DNA from: JAKSCF01 sp028279945
Lineage (GTDB): Bacteria > Bacillota > Clostridia > Peptostreptococcales > JAAYPU01
Assembly (NCBI GenBank): GCA_028279945.1
Contig: JANQMT010000075.1
Coordinates: 1 to 32,482, forward strand
Length of the DNA: 32,482 bases
Direction: 5' to 3'
Position 1 is the first letter of the stretch. Every line of letters begins with the position of its first letter. The position numbers were made by a program, and so were the translations under genes. Positions 23,842-31,176 of the stretch are shown in pieces. The notes below the pieces were generated by a model that saw only the letters and a program-made list of their open reading frames with translations, had not been told where the DNA came from and ran no database searches.

Positions 23842-24088
23842 ATACTATTTGGAAATTAAAAAATAACTAAATATATGTAGGATGTTTTAAAAATAAATGT
23901 TTAGGGGGTTTGTTAGAATACGGAAAATAAATATAAAATTAGAAGATATGAAAAAAATGCATATATTGAATAAGCATTTTTAGATACATAAATAGAGTCT
24001 CATGGCAATAGAAAAAGTCATATCAATAAACTCTATTTGCATTTTAATGATTTAAAGGTAATAATTTATTTATAAAAATATGGAATTA
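23842..24088. other. Intergenic region between gntR and the methyltransferase gene
   Basis: No gene is visible. On the minus strand a hairpin with stem AAAATGC/GCATTTT (23954-23960, 23974-23980) and a T run is a plausible gntR terminator. A second 9-bp inverted repeat (AAATAGAGT 23990-23998, ACTCTATTT 24030-24038) with a 31-base loop lies nearer the gene. The rest is AT-rich sequence. Confidence 0.45.
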
Positions 24089-24820
24089 TTAATTATTTAA
24101 ACTAAACTCTACAGTATATTTGTAAACTGTAGAAGGATAATATGAGTAAGTAAATTCAACGATTCTTCCGTTTTGATCAAAAGTCGTACGTGTTTTTTTT
24201 AAAATTACATCAGTTTCTATTCCTAAAAATTCATTGATCTGCTTATCGGATTTAACTGCTTCTATGATTTCTTTAACACTTGAAACAATAATTCCTTTTT
24301 TTTCTTTGAGATATTTATAAAAAGAATCGGTATATTCGTTTGGATCCAAACTAATATCCAGTTTAGGATTTAAGTAATTATGCAAACCTGCCAAAATTAC
24401 CCCATCTTCTTTTACTACTTGAAGTCGTTTCATTTCAAAAACCCATTGGACTTCATCTATCCCAAATTCTTTACATACTATTTTAGGTGGAATGACTTTT
24501 GCTATCTTAATATTTGTATTATATGTATCTACGCCAAGCTCTTTCAGTCTTTCTTCAAGGCCAATGGTTTTATTAAAATTGTCGATAATTCTGTTTTTAA
24601 CAACGGTTCCTTTTCCTCTTTTTCTAATTAAATATCCTTCACGGACAAGTTCAGAAATGGCATGTCTAATGGTTATCCTGCTGACATCATAATATTTACA
24701 TAGTTCTTCTTCTGTTGGAAACTTGCTTTCTTCAACCCATTTGCCTTGATGTATGCCTTCTAGTATTTCATCTATGATTTGTTGATAAAGCGGCTGAGCA
24801 CCTTTAGTATAATCTAAAAT
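24089..24820 (-). CDS. GntR-family regulator with UTRA domain, ATT start codon
   Basis: Read on the minus strand, the frame is continuous over 243 codons. Residues about 8-75 are a GntR winged helix (GAQPLYQQIIDEILEG, FPTEEELCKYYDVSRITIR, HAISELVREGYLIRKRGKGT). The rest is a UTRA effector domain of the HutC/NagR type. The frame has no ATG, GTG or TTG before M130, which is well inside the UTRA domain. An in-frame TGA lies 9 bases upstream of ATT 24820. AAAGGATG stands about 7 bases before that ATT, so ATT (or the adjacent ATC) is the likely start. A base error turning ATG into ATT is the alternative. The ligand is unknown, commonly a sugar phosphate or an amine. No transport genes are adjacent. 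Confidence 0.85.
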   Translation of the reverse strand: MLDYTKGAQPLYQQIIDEILEGIHQGKWVEESKFPTEEELCKYYDVSRITIRHAISELVREGYLIRKRGKGTVVKNRIIDNFNKTIGLEERLKELGVDTYNTNIKIAKVIPPKIVCKEFGIDEVQWVFEMKRLQVVKEDGVILAGLHNYLNPKLDISLDPNEYTDSFYKYLKEKKGIIVSSVKEIIEAVKSDKQINEFLGIETDVILKKTRTTFDQNGRIVEFTYSYYPSTVYKYTVEFSLNN

Positions 24821-24858
24821 GATAGTTCATCCTTTCGTATTGTGTTACTTTTAAGCCA

Positions 24859-24887
24859 ATTATAATACAAATTTGTAATATTGTCAT
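24859..24887 (-). promoter_or_regulatory. gntR promoter with operator inside the spacer
   Basis: On the minus strand ATGACA (24882-24887), 17 bases and a perfect TATAAT (24859-24864). The spacer contains the perfect 12-base palindrome TACAAATTTGTA (24866-24877). A dimeric repressor bound there would block the promoter, so autorepression is likely. Confidence 0.7.
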
Positions 24888-24965
24888 CACTTTTATGGAT
24901 ATTCCTATTTTCGTATGATATCAACTCAATGTTATAAAGTAAAATAGATATTTCCTATTATATAA

Positions 24966-24992
24966 AAAAAGAAAACCCCTTTGGATTTTCTT
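24966..24992 (-). terminator. Rho-independent terminator of the small glycine-rich protein gene
   Basis: On the minus strand GAAAATCC and GGGGTTTTC form an 8-9 bp stem with a 3-base loop and a T run of seven. Confidence 0.8.
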
Positions 24993-25007
24993 AATCATTG
25001 CATTATT

Positions 25008-25202
25008 TTATTCAAATGGAGAAAGATCTTGTAAAGTATCCATAGCATCAGTCATCTGATCAATTACTTTGTTAATATTTCTATCAATACTTCTCTTTTG
25101 AGTTGGAGACATACGTCTATAGCTTACCATTCCTGTAACTGCGCCTATCATGCCTCCTGCAATCATGCCTGCCATAAAGCCATTCTTGTTTTTCATCATC
25201 AT
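25008..25202 (-). CDS. Small YtxH-like glycine-rich membrane protein
   Basis: A 64-residue protein with a short basic start, one Gly/Ala/Met-rich hydrophobic segment (GFMAGMIAGGMIGAVTGMVSY) and a charged helical tail (KRSIDRNINKVIDQMTDAMDTLQDL). This layout is that of YtxH-type small membrane proteins, whose function is unknown. ATG 25202 is preferred, because AAGGAAGGG precedes it. A TTG two codons upstream is possible. It has its own terminator and lies downstream of mnmA on the same strand, about 110 bases away. Confidence 0.75.
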   Translation of the reverse strand: MMMKNKNGFMAGMIAGGMIGAVTGMVSYRRMSPTQKRSIDRNINKVIDQMTDAMDTLQDLSPFE

Positions 25203-25318
25203 AGTCAACCCTTCCTTTTCATTTTACTTTTATTTTTATTTTTTTCAAATATTCATAATTCATGCATCATAACAAGCATTTATAGAAGGGTTTTATTACC
25301 ATTTTAACTAACTGAATT

Positions 25319-26362
25319 TCATATAATAATACCGCCCCCCAGAAGAATTTCTTCTGAATAAAATACAATGGATTGTCCAGATGTAATTGCTCTTTGTGGG
25401 GCTTCAAAAGTGGTTTTAATCAATTTATTTTCAGTTTTGATACTAGCAGATGACGGCTTCGCAGAATATCTGATTTTGGCTTGAAGTTTGTTGGGAACAA
25501 AACCGTTGCTATTAATGAAATGGTTGTCTTTTGAATATACAATATGTTTAAAAAGATCTTCATTTTTTCCTAAAGTTACCGTGTTGTCTTGGGAATTGAT
25601 TTTAGTGACATATGCCGGTTGTCCTAACGCTATACCCAAACCTTTTCTTTGTCCAATGGTATAATTAATAATACCATTGTGCCGGCCTAATACATTGCCT
25701 TTTTCATCTATAAAATCACCTTGGGTACTTTCATATCCATAGTGATCTTCTATAAAACGCACATAATTATTGTCGTCTACAAAACATATTTCTTGACTAT
25801 CTTTGGTTTTTGCGTTTAAAAGATGAGCATCCTTTACCATCTCCCGTACATGGTCTTTAGATGCTATATTGCCTAAAGGAAAAAGAACGTGTTTTAAAAT
25901 ATTTTGGTTTAAATTATAAAGCATATAGGTTTGATCTTTTTTTATGGCCAATGGTTTTTTAATCATATATTCTTGAATCTTCTCATTGAATTCTATACAG
26001 GCATAGTGTCCTGAAGCAATATAATAAATGCCCAGTTTTTGTGCCTCTTTCAACATAATACTAAATTTAATATATTTATTACATTGTACACATGGATTGG
26101 GTGTGCGTCCTTGAATATACTCTTTATAAAGATAGTCCTTAACTTTCTGTTTAAAGATATGAGAAACATCTAAAGTTAGAAGGGGCATGTCCAATTGTTG
26201 AGCCACATCTGATGCTTTTTTTTGAGTTTCTGAAGATTTACCATGAACATCAAGAAAAAGACCATGAACGTCATATCCATTTTTTTTTAAAATTAAAGCT
26301 GTGGCGGTACTATCCACACCGCCACTAAAACCTAATAATACTTTGTTTTTATCTAAAGTCAT
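25319..26362 (-). CDS. mnmA: tRNA-specific 2-thiouridylase MnmA
   Basis: A 347-residue enzyme that makes the 2-thiouridine at wobble position 34 of Lys, Glu and Gln tRNAs, using sulfur passed on from IscS. It has the PP-loop GFSGGVDSTA (11-20), the catalytic Cys pair C91 (NPCVQC) and C193 (QEICFV), and the MnmA segments GQRKGLGIALGQP and RYSAKPSSA. The length is normal. It is the last gene of the isc-type operon, 17 bases after iscU. Its binding site is weak, which suggests coupling to upstream translation. Its position beside iscS is usual in Clostridia. Confidence 0.96.
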   Translation of the reverse strand: MTLDKNKVLLGFSGGVDSTATALILKKNGYDVHGLFLDVHGKSSETQKKASDVAQQLDMPLLTLDVSHIFKQKVKDYLYKEYIQGRTPNPCVQCNKYIKFSIMLKEAQKLGIYYIASGHYACIEFNEKIQEYMIKKPLAIKKDQTYMLYNLNQNILKHVLFPLGNIASKDHVREMVKDAHLLNAKTKDSQEICFVDDNNYVRFIEDHYGYESTQGDFIDEKGNVLGRHNGIINYTIGQRKGLGIALGQPAYVTKINSQDNTVTLGKNEDLFKHIVYSKDNHFINSNGFVPNKLQAKIRYSAKPSSASIKTENKLIKTTFEAPQRAITSGQSIVFYSEEILLGGGIII

Positions 26363-26379
26363 AACATCACACTCATTTG

Positions 26380-26811
26380 CTATTCATCATGATCATCATG
26401 TGGATCATAATCAGGATCAAATCCCTTTAATCCTTCAAATTCTAAATTATTTTCCTTTGCATAATTATAGATTGCTTTTTTAATAGCTTGTTCAGATAAG
26501 ACAGAACAATGTACTTTTTGACTTGGTAGCCCGCCCAACTCTTCAACGACTTGGGCGTTGCTTACTTTTAACGCTTCTTCTATGGTTTTGCCCTTTATCA
26601 TATCGGTAGCAACACTTGATGAAGCTATGGCAGAACCACATCCAAATGTTTTAAATTTTACATCCTTTATAATATTATCCTCTATCTTGAGAAAAATTTG
26701 CATAATATCGCCACAAACAGGACTTCCAATTGTTCCTTCTGCAGTTGGATTTTCCATATCGCCGGCATTGTGTGGATTCATAAAATGCTCTATCACTTTT
26801 TCGTTAAACAT
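26380..26811 (-). CDS. iscU: Fe-S cluster assembly scaffold IscU/NifU
   Basis: A 143-residue scaffold on which [Fe-S] clusters are built from sulfur delivered by IscS. The three ligand cysteines are C33 (PVCGD, with the conserved Asp), C58 (FGCGSA) and C102 (VHCSVL). The acidic, His-containing C-terminal tail (DPDYDPHDDHDE) is often seen in clostridial NifU-like scaffolds. ATG 26811 is preferred because AAAGGGTGAG precedes it. GTG 26820, which overlaps the iscS stop, is the alternative. It is co-transcribed with iscS and mnmA. Confidence 0.95.
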   Translation of the reverse strand: MFNEKVIEHFMNPHNAGDMENPTAEGTIGSPVCGDIMQIFLKIEDNIIKDVKFKTFGCGSAIASSSVATDMIKGKTIEEALKVSNAQVVEELGGLPSQKVHCSVLSEQAIKKAIYNYAKENNLEFEGLKGFDPDYDPHDDHDE

Positions 26812-26816
26812 TAGGC

Positions 26817-27983
26817 TCACCCTTTCTTTTTATAATACGGAGATATACTTCTATATTTTTCTATAACAGTAGTCAAAACTTCTACAACATAATCTAGATC
26901 TTCTTTTGTTGTGAAATCTCCCACAGTAAATCGGATAGATGTTAAAGCATCTTCCAGCGGTACTCCTAAAGCTTGTAGCACATGTGATGCTTGAAAAGAA
27001 CTGGATGAACAGGCCGAACCGCTTGAAGCACTAATCCCTTGAACATCTAAATATAACAATATCGTTTCACCTTCTACGTACGGAAAAGTCATATTAATAT
27101 TTCCCGGTAACCTTTGCTCGGCATGACCGTTAAGAGAAACTAGATCGATATTATCCAAAACTTTTTTTATAAAATAATCTCTCAATTCGGTCAGTTGTGC
27201 AATATGATCATGAAGGTGAGTTTTAGCCAGTTCAGCTGCTTTTCCAAAGCCGATTATTCCAGCTACATTTTCTGTCCCGGCTCTTTTCTTCAATTCTTGT
27301 GATCCACCATGTAAATATTTAGTTAACTTGACTTTTCTATTGATATATAAAGCACCAATACCTTTTGGTCCATATATCTTATGTGCTGACATGGAAAGCA
27401 TGTCAATATTCATTTCATCAACATCAATCTCTACATTTCCCAAAGCTTGAACAGCATCTGTATGAAAAACAATACCATGTTCTCTTGCAATGGCTCCAAT
27501 TTCTTTTATGGGCTGAATGGTACCTACTTCATTATTAGCAAACATAATACTCATCAGTATGGTTGTCGGTTGAATAGCTGCTTTTAAATCGTCTAATCTA
27601 ATTCTGCCGTACCGATCTACATCTAAGTAAGTTACATCAAATCCATTTTCTTCTAAATACTCACATGTGTGTACCAATGCATGGTGCTCAATTTTAGTCG
27701 TAATAATATGGTTACCCTTATTTTTATATAAATATGCAGCATTTTTAACTGCCCAATTATCTGCTTCTGTTCCTCCTGAGGTAAAAATAATTTGTTGTTC
27801 TTTTGCTCCGATTAAGTCTGCTACTTGCCTTCTAGCCTTACTGATGGCTTCTTTTGCATTACGACCCTTTCTATAAAGACTGGATGGGTTACCGAATTCT
27901 TCAGAAAAGAAAGGTAACATGGCATCAAGCACTTCTTTTTTTACAGGTGTTGTTGCAGAGTAATCCAAGTATACTTCTTTCAT
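26817..27983 (-). CDS. iscS: Cysteine desulfurase IscS/NifS
   Basis: A 388-residue PLP-dependent enzyme that takes sulfur from cysteine for Fe-S clusters and tRNA thiolation. The PLP lysine is K202 (SMSAHKIYGPKG) and the catalytic cysteine is C325 (SSGSACSS). FANNEVGTIQPI and FHTDAVQALG are also typical. The stop overlaps the iscU region and the start overlaps the iscR stop by 4 bases, so all are translationally coupled. It supplies sulfur to IscU and to MnmA encoded downstream, and indirectly to the many clusters of the hydrogenase. Confidence 0.96.
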   Translation of the reverse strand: MKEVYLDYSATTPVKKEVLDAMLPFFSEEFGNPSSLYRKGRNAKEAISKARRQVADLIGAKEQQIIFTSGGTEADNWAVKNAAYLYKNKGNHIITTKIEHHALVHTCEYLEENGFDVTYLDVDRYGRIRLDDLKAAIQPTTILMSIMFANNEVGTIQPIKEIGAIAREHGIVFHTDAVQALGNVEIDVDEMNIDMLSMSAHKIYGPKGIGALYINRKVKLTKYLHGGSQELKKRAGTENVAGIIGFGKAAELAKTHLHDHIAQLTELRDYFIKKVLDNIDLVSLNGHAEQRLPGNINMTFPYVEGETILLYLDVQGISASSGSACSSSSFQASHVLQALGVPLEDALTSIRFTVGDFTTKEDLDYVVEVLTTVIEKYRSISPYYKKKG

Positions 27984-28402
27984 TTATTTTCATCTCCCTT
28001 TTCATCATTTATTAAATCTTGAAGTGTCATATTATTAACGACTTGACTGATGCTGTCATTAATTTTTTTAAATACTGATCGTGTAACACATGAAGTTGCA
28101 TTATAACAATGCTCATTTTCCTCCACACAGTCCGTAGGAGCATATGAACCCTCTAAGGACCTTATAATTTCTCCTACACTAATACTGCTGGGTTCTCGTG
28201 CCAGAGAATATCCCCCATGAGGTCCACGTGTACTTTTGATCAATTTATCTTTTTTTAATAATGCGATAATTTGTTCTAAATAACTTAATGATATGTCATA
28301 CTTTTCAGCAATATTGTTTAAAGATATAGGACCTTTATTATCATGCAAGCCAATTTCATATATTGCTTTCAATCCATATCTGGTCTTAGACGAAAGCCAC
28401 AT
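27980..28402 (-). CDS. iscR: Rrf2-family regulator, IscR-type
   Basis: A 140-residue Rrf2 regulator. The winged helix occupies residues 1-70 (LSSKTRYGLKAIYEIGLHD, ISLSYLEQIIALLKKDKLI, RGPHGGYSLAREP). Three cysteines, C92, C99 and C105 (spacing C-x6-C-x5-C), sit where IscR binds its [2Fe-2S] cluster. This distinguishes it from CymR, which lacks them. It heads the iscR-iscS-iscU-mnmA operon. A palindromic operator lies just downstream of its own promoter (28481-28508), and a near-identical one stands before the hydrogenase operon. Autoregulation by cluster status and control of the hydrogenase are inferred from this. Confidence 0.92.
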   Translation of the reverse strand: MWLSSKTRYGLKAIYEIGLHDNKGPISLNNIAEKYDISLSYLEQIIALLKKDKLIKSTRGPHGGYSLAREPSSISVGEIIRSLEGSYAPTDCVEENEHCYNATSCVTRSVFKKINDSISQVVNNMTLQDLINDEKGDENK

Positions 28403-28480
28403 TTTATTCCTCCTCTAGTGCTAACATATTATTTTTAGACTGGTAAACACTTCATTTTTCAACCCGTTAAGAGTTTTTGA

Positions 28481-28508
28481 TTTAATTCCCAGTAATGTAC
28501 TAGGAATT
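28481..28508 (-). promoter_or_regulatory. Palindromic operator of the isc operon, shared with the hydrogenase
   Basis: Read on the minus strand it begins AATTCCTA and ends GGGAATTAAA and lies 7 bases after the -10 box. It matches the hydrogenase operator at 5460-5487 at 24 of 28 positions. The four differences are in the centre and one arm position. It probably binds the IscR-like protein. Confidence 0.78.
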
Positions 28509-28515
28509 CATACTA

Positions 28516-28544
28516 AGTATAGTATACCCATGATTTAATGTCAA
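28516..28544 (-). promoter_or_regulatory. Sigma-A promoter of the isc operon
   Basis: On the minus strand TTGACA (28539-28544), exactly 17 bases, then TATACT (28516-28521). This is the same -35, spacer length and -10 as the hydrogenase promoter. Confidence 0.82.
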
Positions 28545-28558
28545 GAAACATTGTAAAA

Positions 28559-28599
28559 TAAAAAAAAATTCTTCAAATTCTTATTTAGAATTCAAAGAA
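28559..28599 (-). terminator. Rho-independent terminator after the 28624-29085 gene
   Basis: A 12-bp stem with two wobbles (plus coordinates 28569-28580 and 28588-28599), a 7-base loop and a long T run on the minus strand. Confidence 0.8.
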
Positions 28600-28623
28600 A
28601 CTTTTTTCCAATGACTTTGTTTT

Positions 28624-29085
28624 TTACGTTATGACTTGGTAATCAATGAGCTTATAACTCCCTTTATTAAATTTTTTAAAGTGAAATGAATAGGTGCTTT
28701 CTTCTACATATATATCCATCAAGCCCTCTACAACCCAAACAATATGTGCATTAAATGTCATATCATTTTTTTCGATTTTTAAGTCATTAATCTCTAAAAT
28801 GTGCATTTCTTTAATGATATCAATATCTGTCGGAAAATCATTAATATCTTTAATAAAATCTGTATCGGATTCCAATAAAGGATCATCTAATATTTGCTTT
28901 AATAATTGATGTGCCTCTTCTTGATTCAATTGACCTCCCGTTGCTTGATTAATGATATCCGTACGCTGGTTCATAATATATGATAACGTTTTTTCTGCAT
29001 TTTTATATTGATAACCGTTGTTGATGGTTACAATCAAAATTGCCAAGAAAACAAAGACAAAAAAATAAATGATATATCTTTTCAA
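28624..29085 (-). CDS. Membrane-anchored protein of unknown function
   Basis: About 153 residues with one N-terminal membrane helix (KRYIIYFFVFVFLAILIVTI) and an extracytoplasmic region of mixed helix and strand. The C-terminal part (MTFNAHIVWVVEGLMDIYVE, STYSFHFKKFNKGSYKLIDYQV) looks like a compact beta-rich domain, as in small NTF2-like or DUF folds. I do not recognise a family. The start is a TTG: either 29094, or 29085, which I prefer because AAAGGA lies 10 bases before it. It has its own terminator and lies between the isc promoter region and a DUF896 gene. Nothing indicates its function. Confidence 0.72.
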   Translation of the reverse strand: MKRYIIYFFVFVFLAILIVTINNGYQYKNAEKTLSYIMNQRTDIINQATGGQLNQEEAHQLLKQILDDPLLESDTDFIKDINDFPTDIDIIKEMHILEINDLKIEKNDMTFNAHIVWVVEGLMDIYVEESTYSFHFKKFNKGSYKLIDYQVIT

Positions 29086-29171
29086 TAGAAGCAAGTCCTT
29101 TCTATTATGTTTAGATATATCATAAACTTTCTATAATGAGAAATGTGTTACAAACTGTTGTCATTTTGTAA

Positions 29172-29363
29172 CTAATTTTCAGTACTTTCATCGTCTTCAA
29201 CAAATTTTATATTATCCAATTGTTTTCTGAAATTATTTCTGAAATTTGCAAGATACTCTTGACGCAGCTCACTTTGCTCCATTTTTTCTTCTTTCGATAA
29301 ACCTTCTGTTTTAGCTTTTTTAGCCAAACAATTGATTCTTTCAAGTTTTTCTTTTGACACCAT
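29172..29363 (-). CDS. DUF896 (YnzC-like) protein
   Basis: A 63-residue cytoplasmic protein that matches the DUF896 pattern throughout (LERINCLAKKAKTEGLSKEEK, then QSELRQEYLANFRNNFRKQLDNIKF). It is a short helical hairpin family of unknown molecular role. In Bacillus the homologue ynzC lies in the SOS operon with yneA, but here it is 13 kb from the YneA-like gene and has no LexA box. The start has GGAGTGA upstream. It is driven by its own promoter at 29396-29423. Confidence 0.92.
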   Translation of the reverse strand: MVSKEKLERINCLAKKAKTEGLSKEEKMEQSELRQEYLANFRNNFRKQLDNIKFVEDDESTEN

Positions 29364-29395
29364 ATTATCACTCCGTTTATCTCGTAATCAATGAT

Positions 29396-29423
29396 ATTAT
29401 AACAAAGTGAAATAAAAAGTCAA
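29396..29423 (-). promoter_or_regulatory. Promoter of the DUF896 gene
   Basis: On the minus strand TTGACT (29418-29423), 16 bases, TATAAT (29396-29401), directly after the end of the dehydratase gene. Confidence 0.6.
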
Positions 29424-29428
29424 AAGTA

Positions 29429-31108
29429 TTAAATTGAATTTTTTAAAACAGCTCCTTTCCAAACGCTATCCACCAACATGCTATACCGACGCAAATATTT
29501 GCTGCTGCTTTTTATTGGAATCGGCTGCCACCCTTCTGCTCTCCTCTTCAATTCTTCTTCGGATATTTTCAACTCAATACTGCGATTTGGTATGTCTATT
29601 GAAATCATATCTCCATCCTGAACGAATGCAATAGGCCCGCCTTCTGCGGCTTCTGGTGCCACGTGCCCAATACAAGGTCCTCTTGTTCCGCCTGAAAAAC
29701 GTCCGTCGGTAATCAGTGCGGTAGAATCTCCTAACCCCAGACCGACTAATATTGTTGTAGCAGTCAGCATTTCACGCATACCCGGTCCTCCTTTTGGCCC
29801 TTCGTATCGGATGATAATGACTTCTCCTTTATTAATTTTTCCGTTTAACATGGCCTGTACGGCAGCTTCTTCTGAATTATAAACTTTGGCTGCTCCGGTA
29901 TGCACTTTCATAGATTGGTTAACAGCCGATTGCTTAACCACTGCTCCCTCAGGTGCCAAATTCCCCTTAAGAATAGCAAGGCTCCCTTGTTGATATAATG
30001 GTTGTTGTAAGCTGGTAATCACATTATAATCCCGGTTACGGCAATCTTTGATTATTTCTGCCCAGCACTCGCCGGAAACGGTTTGAACTTCCAAATTGAG
30101 ATGTTTGCTGCCCAGTTCTTTTATAACAGCAGGTATGCCTCCCGCTAAGTCAAAATCAAAGAGCGTATATTTTCCCGACGGTTTTACATTGAGAATATGA
30201 GGTGTGCTTTTACTTATCCTTTCAAAATCATCCGGTTTTACACTCAGTCCGTATTCATCCGCAATTGCGGGGAGATGTATGGTTGAGTTGGTAGAGCCCC
30301 CTATGGCCATATCAACCACTAATGCATTGTTAATGGATGCTTGGTTGACAATATCTCTTGGTTTGATATCTTTCTTAACCAAATCCATCACCAGGATACC
30401 ACTCATCTTTGCTTCCCTCAGCTTTCGGGAATAAACGGCATGAGTGGTAGCTGTTTTTGTAACGGTTAACCCCAAAACTTCAGCAAGACATGACATGGTA
30501 TTTGCAGTTCCCATCATGGAACATGAGCCGGCTGTAGGGCAAATATTGTCTTCCATTTCTTTAAAATCGCTGAATGACATTTTCCCCTGTTTCACTTGTG
30601 CCGCTGCTTCACGAATTTCGTAAATGGATAGATCTCGTCCCTTAAATTTTCCAGGCAGCATAGGCCCGCCGGTTATGATGACAGTGGGAATATTAATTCT
30701 GCCGGCGGCCATTAGCATGGCGGGTACGATTTTGTCACAAGACGCAATCAAAATAAGTCCATCCAGCCTTTGGGCCTCCGTCACCAGCTCGACGGAATCT
30801 ACTATTACGTCCCTGCTGGGTAGAACGGAACACATCCCTATATGTCCCTGTGCAAGCCCGTCACAAATACTTATGGTATTATACTCAAATGGAATGCCGC
30901 CTTCTCTTCTTACACCGTCTTTGGCAGCCTGTGCGATTTCATCGAGATGCTTATGTCCCGGATGCATTTCATTATAGGTGTTGACTACACCAATAAAAGG
31001 TCTTTCCAATTCATCGTCGATTAACCCGATACATTTTAAGTGTGCTCTATTCCCAGAATGTTCCACGCCATCAACGAGATCATTGCTCCTGTATTTTTTA
31101 ACAGCCAT
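29429..31108 (-). CDS. ilvD: IlvD/Edd-family dehydratase (dihydroxy-acid dehydratase or sugar-acid dehydratase)
   Basis: A 559-residue Fe-S dehydratase. Family motifs: PGHKHL near the N-terminus, FNTISICDGLAQGHIGM, ASCDKIVPAMLMA, the cluster loop NICPTAGSCSMMGTANTM, and the C-terminal DGRFSGGTRGPCIGHVAPEAAEGG with the catalytic Ser. The N-terminal cluster Cys of [2Fe-2S] types is Gly here, as in E. coli IlvD. By sequence it is closest to dihydroxy-acid dehydratase (valine/isoleucine pathway). However, no other branched-chain gene is in the window and its neighbour is a LarA-like protein. Dehydration of a sugar acid such as gluconate is therefore a real alternative. The two genes are visibly richer in GC than their surroundings. 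Confidence 0.88.
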   Translation of the reverse strand: MAVKKYRSNDLVDGVEHSGNRAHLKCIGLIDDELERPFIGVVNTYNEMHPGHKHLDEIAQAAKDGVRREGGIPFEYNTISICDGLAQGHIGMCSVLPSRDVIVDSVELVTEAQRLDGLILIASCDKIVPAMLMAAGRINIPTVIITGGPMLPGKFKGRDLSIYEIREAAAQVKQGKMSFSDFKEMEDNICPTAGSCSMMGTANTMSCLAEVLGLTVTKTATTHAVYSRKLREAKMSGILVMDLVKKDIKPRDIVNQASINNALVVDMAIGGSTNSTIHLPAIADEYGLSVKPDDFERISKSTPHILNVKPSGKYTLFDFDLAGGIPAVIKELGSKHLNLEVQTVSGECWAEIIKDCRNRDYNVITSLQQPLYQQGSLAILKGNLAPEGAVVKQSAVNQSMKVHTGAAKVYNSEEAAVQAMLNGKINKGEVIIIRYEGPKGGPGMREMLTATTILVGLGLGDSTALITDGRFSGGTRGPCIGHVAPEAAEGGPIAFVQDGDMISIDIPNRSIELKISEEELKRRAEGWQPIPIKSSSKYLRRYSMLVDSVWKGAVLKNSI

Positions 31109-31176
31109 ACGCTCACTCTACTTTCTTTGAGAATATTTTTCTATAACTTTTAAAGGATTTATTCCGTCGGCCGGTC

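Noticed and set aside
24380..24692. Plus-strand open frames opposite the GntR gene
   Set aside because: They lie antisense to a continuous winged-helix/UTRA coding frame and have no binding sites.
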